Origin: Bacillota bacterium
GTDB lineage: Bacteria; Bacillota; Clostridia; Acetivibrionales; DTU013
Length of the DNA: 64,000 nucleotides
NCBI GenBank assembly: GCA_023399355.1
Contig: JAEWQC010000294.1
Coordinates: 1-64,000, forward strand
Direction of reading: 5' to 3'
The translations under genes and the position numbers were made by a program. Under the pieces are notes generated by a model, which did no database searches, was not told where the DNA came from, and saw only the letters and a program-made list of their open reading frames with translations. Positions 36,018 through 45,176 of this stretch are shown piece by piece. Positions within the stretch are counted from its first letter, which is position 1. The number at the start of each line of letters is the position of its first letter.

Positions 36018-36812
36018 ATGTTAAAGGACAAATACGACTTTAAGGACCTCCTCGATATCATGGATAAGCTGCGGGCCGAGAATGGCTGCCCGTGGGACAG
36101 GGAGCAGACGCATGAAAGCCTTCGGATATATCTGATTGAAGAGACTTATGAGGTGCTGGAAGCCCTGGATGCAGGAGATATGAAGAAATTCTCCAACGAA
36201 CTCGGCGACCTTCTGCTGCAGATCGTATTCCATGCTCAAATTGCAAAAGAAAACGGCGAATTCGATATAAGCGATGTTACTTCTGAAATATGTAAAAAGT
36301 TGATATCCCGCCACACACATATCTTTGGCGATGCAAAGGCTGACACAGCCGAGCAGGTCGTCGAAAACTGGGAGGCCATCAAAAAGAAAGAGAAACGGCT
36401 GGAAAACCATACGAGCGTTTTGAAGGATGTGCCCTCAAACCTGCCTGCATTAATGAGGAGCTACAAGGTTCAGCAAAAGGCTGCACAGGTCGGCTTTGAC
36501 TGGGACGACATTGAAGATGTGTTCAGTAAGGTTGATGAGGAAATACGTGAACTAAGGGATGTATACAAGAGTAAAAATGTGGAAAGAATAACAGATGAAC
36601 TGGGAGATGCGATGTTTGCTCTCGTTAATCTGTCCAGGTTCCTCAAGGTGCAACCCGAGCTGGCTCTTACCGGTACGATTAAAAAATTCATCAACAGGTT
36701 CGAGTATATTGAGCAGCAGAGTGTTAAAGCAGGCAACAAGCTTGAAGATATGAGCCTTGCGGAAATGGACAAGCTTTGGAATGAAGCGAAGGTTCAGCTC
36801 CCGGTCAAATGA
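36018..36812 (+). CDS. mazG: Nucleoside triphosphate pyrophosphohydrolase MazG
   Basis: 264-residue protein with two MazG domains (first with CPWDREQTHESLRIYLIEET and ELGDLLLQIVFHAQ, second with ITDELGDAMFALVNLSRF). It hydrolyses canonical and aberrant NTPs to NMP and PPi. ATG at 36018 is eight bases from GGGAG; GTG at 36015 is an alternative. It heads the mazG-HU-rqcP-yab cluster, a common order in Clostridia. Confidence 0.93.
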   Translation: MLKDKYDFKDLLDIMDKLRAENGCPWDREQTHESLRIYLIEETYEVLEALDAGDMKKFSNELGDLLLQIVFHAQIAKENGEFDISDVTSEICKKLISRHTHIFGDAKADTAEQVVENWEAIKKKEKRLENHTSVLKDVPSNLPALMRSYKVQQKAAQVGFDWDDIEDVFSKVDEEIRELRDVYKSKNVERITDELGDAMFALVNLSRFLKVQPELALTGTIKKFINRFEYIEQQSVKAGNKLEDMSLAEMDKLWNEAKVQLPVK

Positions 36813-36837
36813 ATCCAGTATAAAGCGGATGAAACAG

Positions 36838-36938
36838 GTTGCAAAAAAGTTCTTTATCGGACTAATAAAATTTTTGCAACGGGGAAGCGATAAGTATGAT
36901 AAATGCAAAAAAGCCGGGGATTCAATACTTTTTGCATT
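36838..36938. repeat. Two related AT-rich inverted repeats before the HU gene
   Basis: GTTGCAAAAA (36838-36847) and TTTTTGCAAC (36871-36880) are exact complements. A second pair of the type ATGCAAAAA/TTTTTGCAT follows at about 36903-36936. Both carry T-runs in the 3' arm and may act as weak terminators after mazG. They share the core TGCAAAAA. Confidence 0.45.
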
Positions 36939-36965
36939 ATCAGCAGTTGAAAGGGAGGAAAGCGA

Positions 36966-37244
36966 ATGAACAAGTCGGATCTGGTAAAGAGTATATCGGA
37001 AAAAGGTGATATTACCAGGGTGGATGCTGAAAAAGCTTTGAATGCATTCGTCGAAAGTGTCGAAGAGGCTCTGGTCAATGGAGACAAGGTACAGCTGGTC
37101 GGTTTTGGCTCTTTCGAAGTCCGGGAACGGGCTGAGCGAAAAGGCAGAAATCCGCAGACCAAGAAGGAAATTACGATAAAAGCGTCAAAAGCTCCTGTAT
37201 TCAAGGTTGGCAAGGCGCTAAAGGATATGGTCAACAACGAATAA
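36966..37244 (+). CDS. hup: HU-family DNA-binding protein
   Basis: 92-residue histone-like protein with the family order: two N-terminal helices (MNKSDLVKSISEKGDITR), a GFGSFEVRERAERKGRNPQT saddle and beta-arm (about 46-65), and a C-terminal KAPVFKVGKALKD. It bends and compacts DNA. GGGAGGAAAG precedes the ATG. Confidence 0.95.
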   Translation: MNKSDLVKSISEKGDITRVDAEKALNAFVESVEEALVNGDKVQLVGFGSFEVRERAERKGRNPQTKKEITIKASKAPVFKVGKALKDMVNNE

Positions 37245-37298
37245 TTGCTGTAAGGTCCATCACAGTTGTCCATAAAATAAGGATTGGGGATGTATTAA

Positions 37299-37538
37299 AT
37301 GAGGATAGATAAATACCTGAAGGTATCCAGGCTTATCAAACGGCGCACGATTGCCAACGAAGCCTGCGAGACCGGCCATGTCACGATAAACGGCAAGGCG
37401 GCAAAGCCCGGTACGGAGGTGAAGGTGGGAGATGTAGTCGAGATCAGGTTCGGCAGCAGTCTGACAACCGTAGAGATCACGTCCATCTCCGAGCATGTCT
37501 CGAAAGCTGATTCCAAAGAGATGTATATAATAAAATAA
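37299..37538 (+). CDS. rqcP: RqcP/YabO S4-domain RNA-binding protein
   Basis: 79-residue S4 domain protein (MRIDKYLKVSRLIKRRTIAN) of the RqcP/YabO type, which acts with RqcH in ribosome-associated C-terminal tailing of stalled peptides. GGGGATG lies upstream. The location between HU and yabP matches the usual Firmicutes order. Confidence 0.9.
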   Translation: MRIDKYLKVSRLIKRRTIANEACETGHVTINGKAAKPGTEVKVGDVVEIRFGSSLTTVEITSISEHVSKADSKEMYIIK

Positions 37539-37569
37539 GTGATTTAGCAGCATATATACTTGAAGCCAG

Positions 37570-37604
37570 GGGCGTTGTACAATGTACAGCGCCCTCTCGA
37601 TTTT
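37570..37604 (+). terminator. Probable terminator after rqcP
   Basis: GGGCGTTGTAC (37570-37580) pairs with GTACAGCGCCC (37584-37594) with one G-U and a tight loop, followed by a broken T-tract (TCTCGATTTT). It separates rqcP from the sporulation genes yabPQ. Confidence 0.55.
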
Positions 37605-37751
37605 CTGCAGGGAAAACGAATATCAGGGGTTGGATTCTTTATCATTTTATCTCTTGTACATGCATATAATTCAATAACAAAGATAAAAACGGCTTAATTA
37701 TAAAGGCTTTTCGCAGCTTGAAACAGGTGCGCTTGGCAGGAAGGGGTTAAA

Positions 37752-38045
37752 ATGATAGAGGAAAAAAAGGTACCAAAGCCGAAAGTTCAGAACCTTATTC
37801 TTGAGAACAGAGAAAAGCTTAACATTACCGGGGTAATTGACGTGGAAAGCTTCAACGATGAATGTGTCGTGGCTGACACGGAGCTTGGCGTGCTAATCAT
37901 CAAGGGAATTGATCTTCACATTAATAAACTGAATATTGACAATTCTGAGCTGGGTATAGAAGGTGAGATTGTCAGCTGTGAGTATTCCGAAAGAGAAGGA
38001 TCAAGGAACAAGGGCGGAGGCTTCTTTGCCCGGATGTTCAAATGA
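37752..38045 (+). CDS. yabP: Sporulation protein YabP
   Basis: 97-residue YabP family protein (LILENREKLNITGVIDVESF and LHINKLNIDNSELGIEGEI), required for spore cortex formation in Bacillus. AGGAAGGGG lies upstream of the ATG. It overlaps yabQ by four bases. Confidence 0.92.
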   Translation: MIEEKKVPKPKVQNLILENREKLNITGVIDVESFNDECVVADTELGVLIIKGIDLHINKLNIDNSELGIEGEIVSCEYSEREGSRNKGGGFFARMFK

Positions 38046-38551
38046 TCGTATCAGTCAGCAGTCAGGCCTATGTGTTTCTTTGTACAGTCATTGGCGGAAT
38101 GGCTATAGCACTGGTGTATGATTTTTTCAGAATATTAAGGAGAGCCCTCAAAACAGGCGGGTTTGTAACATATGTACAGGATCTGCTATATTGGATCATA
38201 GCCGCAGTAATCATGTTTCTTACATTTTACTACAGCAATGACGGCGAATTAAGGGTCTATCTGTTTATTGGGGCATTTATCGGAGTGGTTCTGTACGCAC
38301 TTTTACTCAGCAAGATCATTATGGACTCATCGCTTTTTATTATAAAAATAATAAAACTGGTAATAAAAACCATAATATTTATTACTTCTTACCCGATAAG
38401 ATTAATATGGAGGGTATTGGAAGTGCCGCTCCAAAAATTGGTGCGCTATGCCGGAAAATCTGTGAGGAAAGCCAGAAGCAACAGTAAAATCAGGCTTTCC
38501 AGATTAAATTTTTTAACTAAAACATTCAGGAATATCAGAAAAAAGATATGA
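38042..38551 (+). CDS. yabQ: Spore cortex biosynthesis protein YabQ
   Basis: 169-residue membrane protein with about four helices in the first 120 residues (AYVFLCTVIGGMAIALVYDF near 8, LLYWIIAAVIMFLTFYY near 48) and a basic cytoplasmic tail. It is needed for cortex synthesis and is coupled to yabP. Confidence 0.9.
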   Translation: MIVSVSSQAYVFLCTVIGGMAIALVYDFFRILRRALKTGGFVTYVQDLLYWIIAAVIMFLTFYYSNDGELRVYLFIGAFIGVVLYALLLSKIIMDSSLFIIKIIKLVIKTIIFITSYPIRLIWRVLEVPLQKLVRYAGKSVRKARSNSKIRLSRLNFLTKTFRNIRKKI

Positions 38552-38744
38552 GGTTTATGTCTCAAAAAAATGTGAAATATGGAACCATTTATTTTTACAA
38601 CAGAGTATAAAGGATATGCAAGTGAAAAAATTGTTGATCCTGAATATTTTTCCATTACATATAGCAGGAATTTGCCCATAAGCGTAGAATAATTAAGTAT
38701 AGGTGTGTTTTTGTATTTTTACGTAAGATAAGGGGTCAGGCAGG

Positions 38745-39023
38745 ATGAGTAAGAAAAAAAAATCAAGATTCGGCATATTTGTATTAATGGCAATATTTAT
38801 TTATTTGTCCTATCTGGCTGTCGGACAACAACGGATGATTTATGCCAAGAGCCTTGAAAACACTAAGGTAGCAAGTAAGATCGCAGAAGAAAGAAAGACA
38901 AACAAAGAATTGAAAAATGAAGAAAAGATGATAAATAGCGACGAATATATTGAGAAGGTCGCCAGAGATAAGCTGGGAATGGTCAAAAAAGATGAACGTG
39001 TATTTGTTGACATTGGGAAATGA
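38745..39023 (+). CDS. divIC: Septum formation initiator family protein (DivIC/FtsB)
   Basis: 92-residue bitopic protein: basic N-terminus, one membrane helix (about 9-27), a coiled coil (35-70) and the C-terminal EYIEKVARDKLGMVKKDE motif typical of DivIC/FtsB. It is a divisome component that connects FtsL and DivIB. The 190-base gap upstream holds no clear ORF. Confidence 0.9.
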   Translation: MSKKKKSRFGIFVLMAIFIYLSYLAVGQQRMIYAKSLENTKVASKIAEERKTNKELKNEEKMINSDEYIEKVARDKLGMVKKDERVFVDIGK

Positions 39024-39184
39024 CCACTTGCCAAATATGCTTGTAACGCCTGCAAATACAGGATTGACGAAACATTCGTGATGATATATAATCGTATTGT
39101 TTTCATGGACAATCATAATCGATAGGACTTGTATGAAACAGCGATGGTCGTTTGCTATAAATTTTAAGGAGGATTTCTTTCTGT

Positions 39185-39607
39185 ATGCTTGTTGAGGTTG
39201 GTAATATCGTTGATGGCAAAGTTGCTGGAATAACCAATTTCGGGGCTTTCATTCAACTTCCCGAGGGCAAGACCGGTCTGGTTCACATCTCTGAAATCGC
39301 AGAGGAATACGTAAAGGATATCAAAAACCACTTAACAGAAAATCAGGAAGTGAAGGTAAGGGTTCTTTCGATGGACAACGGAAAGATCAGTCTGTCTATC
39401 AAAAAGGCCATAGACCGCAAAACCGCTCCCAGAACAGGCAGACCGCCTGCTGATATAGACTGGGGAAGAAGCGGCAGTGAGGGTTTGTCATTTGAAGATC
39501 GCCTTTCAAAATACATGAAGGACAGCGATGAAAGAATGCATGACCTTAAAAAAAGTTTTGAGTCCAAACGCGGCAGCGGCGGTTACAGAAAGTCCGCACA
39601 GTACTAG
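39185..39607 (+). CDS. yabR: S1 RNA-binding domain protein (YabR type)
   Basis: 140 residues: one S1 domain (residues 1-75, VGNIVDGKVAGITNFGAFIQ and TGLVHISEIAEEYVKDI), followed by a charged, probably disordered tail. The position after divIC matches yabR of other Firmicutes. AAGGAGG lies 11 bases before the ATG. Confidence 0.9.
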   Translation: MLVEVGNIVDGKVAGITNFGAFIQLPEGKTGLVHISEIAEEYVKDIKNHLTENQEVKVRVLSMDNGKISLSIKKAIDRKTAPRTGRPPADIDWGRSGSEGLSFEDRLSKYMKDSDERMHDLKKSFESKRGSGGYRKSAQY

Positions 39608-39706
39608 CAGAAGCTTCTTGCGTGAAATAATTGGAAGCATATAGATGGTGACACATACTTGCTTTTTAAAAAGCGAGATGTTATTATAATGTAGCACGTA
39701 ACACTT

Positions 39707-39793
39707 GCCGAAGTGGCGGAACTGGCAGACGCACAGGACTTAAAATCCTGCGGAGTTAAATCCGTACCGGTTCGACCCCGGTCTTCGGCACCA
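39707..39793 (+). tRNA. tRNA-Leu (anticodon TAA)
   Basis: The acceptor arms GCCGAAG and CTTCGGC pair. The anticodon loop reads CTTAAAA with anticodon TAA, there is a long class II variable arm, and a TTCGACC T-loop. The gene encodes its own CCA (39791-39793). Confidence 0.95.
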
Positions 39794-39799
39794 AGAAAT

Positions 39800-39842
39800 G
39801 CAAGGGTTTCAGCGATTAACCGAACCTCTTGCTTTTTTTTGT
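39800..39842 (+). terminator. Terminator after tRNA-Leu
   Basis: GCAAGGG (39800-39806) pairs with CCTCTTGC (with one bulged T) and a run of eight or more T follows. Confidence 0.7.
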
Positions 39843-40078
39843 GCTTTTTACTTGTCAATTTTCTTAACTAACTAATCGGTTTGCCTCTTCCAGCTGCATT
39901 ATAAAGTAATTTTTGTGTGCCGCCTGATTTCCCGATAAGCCAATAGTCCTATTTAGTCCCAATAGTCCCAGCGGTCCTGAGCATTTTGGACTATTGACAA
40001 TAAACGATAACAACTGTATAATTTTACATATATTTCATGTTAACGACAATACACTCTATTTTGCTGTGAGGTGAAGAT

Positions 40079-40744
40079 ATGAACCGGCATGCTCGTGATT
40101 TTTTAGCACTTCGTCATTATTCCAGATCAAAGCCAGTGACCTGCTCATTAATCAGCGGAGCTCTTGATAATTTCTTTACTGTAAAATTGAAAGATTCTCT
40201 TGATATATATAAAGATATTTCAAAAGGCGATCCAGTGCTGTTCGGCAAGTGTGAAAATGGAAAAGAAACAAAGATCATCGGCGGATTTGTGCTATCAAAA
40301 GGCGAAGACAATGAAATAACAGTTTCTCCAGATATCACCTCTTTCACAATGGAACGCAGACATAATACAAGGTATCCTGTGTCCATATTCGGTTATTTGA
40401 AGCATGGAGCAGTTAAAGAAAATGTTTCGTCTGCATGGATCAAGGATATTAGTTATGAAGGACTTCGTATTTGTACAGATTCACATCTGGAAGTCGAAGA
40501 CAGTGTTGAAATTAACATTTGCATCACAAATAGTGTCTTTAATCTGGAAGGCGTTATTGTAAGAAAGAAGTCATTATATGGCAGGAACGAATATGGCGTA
40601 CAGATAACTTTCAAGTACAAAAGCTCTGTTTTCACCACCAGGGAATATATCGACAATTTGATATTGCAGGAAAAAAAGCTGCTGGAAAACCATTTGCTTT
40701 CGTTGTCAGCTTCACTGTCTGGCGAAAACTCCATCTCTTTTTAG
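40079..40744 (+). CDS. PilZ domain protein, putative c-di-GMP receptor
   Basis: 221 residues: an N-terminal YcgR-like beta domain (about 15-90) and a C-terminal PilZ domain with the c-di-GMP-binding RRHNTRYPVS (RxxxR near residues 94-101) and DISYEGLRI (near 120). It may control motility or surface functions in response to c-di-GMP. It stands alone between tRNA-Leu and the flavoprotein gene. Confidence 0.85.
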   Translation: MNRHARDFLALRHYSRSKPVTCSLISGALDNFFTVKLKDSLDIYKDISKGDPVLFGKCENGKETKIIGGFVLSKGEDNEITVSPDITSFTMERRHNTRYPVSIFGYLKHGAVKENVSSAWIKDISYEGLRICTDSHLEVEDSVEINICITNSVFNLEGVIVRKKSLYGRNEYGVQITFKYKSSVFTTREYIDNLILQEKKLLENHLLSLSASLSGENSISF

Positions 40745-41032
40745 TTGCCGGGACTCCATCCTTCTTTTTGTCAAATCAGACGCAGGCAGATAATAACTTT
40801 GCTAATGGATCCAGGTTACAATTCTGTTTCTCCTATCTCCTTACTCCTTTAAACAATGCTCATAATAATCTCGGTGCAAAGCTTTTGAGTGGTATTAAAA
40901 CTTAAGAATTGTGGGGTGATTTTTGTGCTTTGATGGAGTATACTATTTTGTATCCCGGCACTTTTAGTAATAGGAGGGTGCCTTAAACTGTCTTAACCAT
41001 AGTAAAAAATAAACTGATTATGAGGTATCCTG

Positions 41033-41605
41033 ATGAAAGTAGTAGCGTTCAACGGCAGTCCCAGACGTGGGGGAAATACGGAGCACAGCTTGAGGATCGT
41101 GCTTGAGGAACTGGAGAAGGAAGGTATAGAAACCGAACTGGTGCAGCTTGGGGGCCGAAAAGTCTTTGGCTGTGCTGCATGCGGCATGTGCTGGAAAAAC
41201 AAGGACAGGCGCTGTGCCAGGAAAGATGATGAAATGAATGAGATCCTTGAGAAGCTATTTGAAGCAGATGGTATCCTGATTGGGTCACCTACCTATTTTA
41301 GCAACGTCACTACGGAAGTAAAGGCATTCATAGACAGAGCGGGTTTTGTTTCGATGGCCAACGGAGGACTTCTTCGCAGGAAGGTGGGAGCGGCCGTGGT
41401 CTCAGTTAGGCGTGCCGGTTCCAATTTTACCTATGCGGCAATCAATTTCTTCTTTGGCATTACCGAAATGATCGTACCCGGTTCAACCTACTGGAACATG
41501 GCAATAGGCAACGCGCCCGGTGATGTCATGAATGACGCGGAAGGAATCCAAACCATGAAAAATCTCGGCAGAAATATGGCCTGGACATTAAAGAAGTTGG
41601 GATGA
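41033..41605 (+). CDS. Iron-sulfur flavoprotein / NADPH-dependent FMN reductase family
   Basis: 190-residue flavodoxin-like protein. The FMN phosphate loop is FNGSPRRGGNTEHS near residue 6. C47, C50, C53 and C61 form the compact CX2CX2CX7C motif that binds a [4Fe-4S] cluster in iron-sulfur flavoproteins of anaerobes. It likely serves electron transfer or oxidative-stress functions. It has no partner gene beside it. Confidence 0.87.
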   Translation: MKVVAFNGSPRRGGNTEHSLRIVLEELEKEGIETELVQLGGRKVFGCAACGMCWKNKDRRCARKDDEMNEILEKLFEADGILIGSPTYFSNVTTEVKAFIDRAGFVSMANGGLLRRKVGAAVVSVRRAGSNFTYAAINFFFGITEMIVPGSTYWNMAIGNAPGDVMNDAEGIQTMKNLGRNMAWTLKKLG

Positions 41606-41699
41606 TTTCCGGAGAATATGGAGGAAGTATTCTTTAAGCCTAGCCATATGCCACATACATACCTACCACATATTGCCGGAAAATTGTTTGCCAAACCGC

Positions 41700-41728
41700 T
41701 TGCATTATAACAAACACGATGTTATACT
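41700..41728 (+). promoter_or_regulatory. Promoter of tRNA-fMet
   Basis: TTGCAT (41700-41705), 17 bases, TATACT (41723-41728), about 47 bases before the tRNA 5' end. Confidence 0.6.
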
Positions 41729-41757
41729 GTATAAGCGCGGTTGAGAAAAAGAAATCC

Positions 41758-43314
<1,557 letters not shown>

Positions 43315-43328
43315 TTAAAACACCTCAC

Positions 43329-43835
43329 TCATATTTTTTCATATATGTAGACTGAAGGGAAGTTGTAAAGGTATAAGGCTGTTTTACCGTCCAGGTCCCA
43401 TATGCCATTCTGCTTGGACATAAATTCAAGTTTCTGCATCAGAAGCTCCTGAGTAACCATGAAGTGGTCCTCCAACTGCAGCAATGATGCTGTTTTATTT
43501 TCTCTAATATTACCGAGCAGTGATCTGGTTGGAATAAGAAAATCTGCAGCCCACCTTATTGCTTTTAGTTCTTGCTTATCTATTGTCAGTCGATCCCGGT
43601 AGCACATGTATTTTCTTGGGGTTATATCTCCGATAGTTGTCATATGGTGGCCTATTTCTTCTGCTAAGACTGTACGGTAGAGCCTTGAATTGGCCAGAAT
43701 AGATTGATTTATAAGTATTATATAATCATCAGCATCACTATAGTAATAACCATAAATCGGATTAGGTAATTGTGTTACTACCCTGGTAATCCCGCATTTT
43801 AATATAATATTTTCTAGATTTTCTGTATTAATCAT
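43329..43835 (-). CDS. ImmA/IrrE-like metallopeptidase family protein
   Basis: 168-residue protein of the phage ImmA/IrrE type, whose members cleave phage repressors. The metal-motif region reads LAEEIGHHMTT near residue 64, so the first His of HExxH is Glu, a variant that may be inactive or differently ligated. ATG at 43835 follows GAGG with six bases; TTG at 43847 overlaps that site. It lies upstream of the recombinase on the same strand, with a LexA box at the promoter. Confidence 0.8.
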   Translation of the reverse strand: MINTENLENIILKCGITRVVTQLPNPIYGYYYSDADDYIILINQSILANSRLYRTVLAEEIGHHMTTIGDITPRKYMCYRDRLTIDKQELKAIRWAADFLIPTRSLLGNIRENKTASLLQLEDHFMVTQELLMQKLEFMSKQNGIWDLDGKTALYLYNFPSVYIYEKI

Positions 43836-43853
43836 GTATAACCTCAATTATAT

Positions 43854-43895
43854 CGAACACATGTTCTATTATAACATAATAGATTTTATTGGAAA
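43854..43895 (-). promoter_or_regulatory. LexA (SOS) box at the ImmA-integrase promoter
   Basis: CGAACACATGTTCT (43854-43867) fits the Gram-positive SOS consensus CGAACRNRYGTTYG in 13 of 14 positions. It touches a perfect minus-strand TATAAT (43873-43868), with a weak TTTCCA -35 at 43895-43890. LexA binding here would block the promoter until DNA damage, matching SOS-triggered excision. Confidence 0.75.
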
Positions 43896-43928
43896 GAGAT
43901 TATCAAACAAATAATTTGTGGAAAATTG

Positions 43929-43957
43929 TTGAATAATGTGGTGCTAATTGGTATGAT
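43929..43957 (+). promoter_or_regulatory. Candidate promoter of the NurA-HerA cassette
   Basis: TTGAAT (43929-43934), 17 bases, TATGAT (43952-43957), about 50 bases before the NurA start. It is separated from the LexA box by about 60 bases, so the two directions may be independently controlled. Confidence 0.5.
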
Positions 43958-44016
43958 TACATAAAGAAGTAATTCTTTCTATTATTAATATAGACAAGTA
44001 AGGTGCTGTATACTGT

Positions 44017-45162
44017 ATGATTGATTCTAATAATTATGAAAGCATTAAGTCTAGTGTTAATGAAAGAATGAGAGAAGACAAAGATCTTCTGGATAAACTT
44101 AGAACAGAAATATGTGTTCTCAAGCCAGACGTCCGAAGAATACAACCGCGCAATACTACATCCATATCATTAGTAGGTACTGACGGAGGTAATAATAAAC
44201 TTCGTTTTGATCCTTTCCTAATCCAAGTCATTCGAGTTGTCGATTCAAGCAATAATGAATATTATACTGATGTAATCACTCCAAGCACCGATATAAGGGA
44301 TTTAGATAATAAAATCCTTGTAAAAAAAGAAATTAAGTTCTCTGCTTTAAGAGAATTGATGGAGTATCTTGATGTTAATAGCTTAACAAAATTGAGTCCT
44401 ATGATAAAAATAAGTACTCCTGATAAACCGATAAGCCCTTCATGGGTACAGGTGTATAGGGAGATTGTTGAATGGGCAATCCTTTTTAAAATTATACGAG
44501 AGAAAGATTTCGGCACTGATACGTTAGTTTTATTTGATGGATTACTAAGATGTAAAGTGTTTTCACATGATTTATTTGCAAAACTTCGTATTGGCTTAGA
44601 AGATAGCATTAGAAATCAATATGAAAAGAATCGTAGAAGAATTTATATTGCAGGGTTGGCAAAACATAGTAGTGTTTTAGCTCGATATAGATTAGCTATG
44701 TACATTGAAGATATTATGACTACTAACTATCCATGTTATGTTGAAATAGATAGAAAGATTGAAGAGAAAGCGTATATTTGGAATGAATATGCTAGGGGCG
44801 ATGATAGCAACCTTGAAAATGTTACAGAAATTAATAAATATGTTGCCGGAAAGATGTTTTTCGTTAAATTCGGGAATGGATCAATGGATCCTATATGGCC
44901 TATTGATATTTTTCAGAGTCAGACTAAAGAATCACAATTAATTATTGGATGCTTATTAGCTGATGCAATTAATGGATTTCCAGTTCCATTTTATCCATTA
45001 AGCTTGCAAAAAGCACATGAAAATGCTGCTTTAGTTGATTTTGATTTTGAAATAATTCAAAACCATATTTTTGATGCCATTCGTAGTATCCTAGGCGATG
45101 ATGCTACAAAAGTGGATATGTTCAGATTACAGGATTCTGACCCTTCTAGCTATAGATATTAG
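44017..45162 (+). CDS. nurA: NurA-domain nuclease
   Basis: 381-residue NurA-family protein. Metal-binding candidates are D56 (LVGTDGGNN) and the Asp of TLVLFDGLL near 170. A basic segment KNRRRIYIAGLAKHS near 203 and a C-terminal GFPVPFYPLSLQKAHENA near 323 also fit the family. NurA enzymes degrade DNA ends together with the HerA translocase, which is encoded 14 bases downstream. Ribosome site weak (AAGGTG, 12 bases). Codon use is far more AT-rich than in the host genes, so it was acquired separately. Confidence 0.82.
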   Translation: MIDSNNYESIKSSVNERMREDKDLLDKLRTEICVLKPDVRRIQPRNTTSISLVGTDGGNNKLRFDPFLIQVIRVVDSSNNEYYTDVITPSTDIRDLDNKILVKKEIKFSALRELMEYLDVNSLTKLSPMIKISTPDKPISPSWVQVYREIVEWAILFKIIREKDFGTDTLVLFDGLLRCKVFSHDLFAKLRIGLEDSIRNQYEKNRRRIYIAGLAKHSSVLARYRLAMYIEDIMTTNYPCYVEIDRKIEEKAYIWNEYARGDDSNLENVTEINKYVAGKMFFVKFGNGSMDPIWPIDIFQSQTKESQLIIGCLLADAINGFPVPFYPLSLQKAHENAALVDFDFEIIQNHIFDAIRSILGDDATKVDMFRLQDSDPSSYRY

Positions 45163-45176
45163 GTGAGGTGCGAATT

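Noticed and set aside
36757..36969. 70-residue ORF between mazG and HU
   Set aside because: It begins inside mazG in another frame and runs through two AT-rich inverted repeats; no ribosome site.
37570..37604. Possible small RNA gene after rqcP
   Set aside because: Only one hairpin with a weak T-tract is visible, better explained as a terminator; no promoter was seen.
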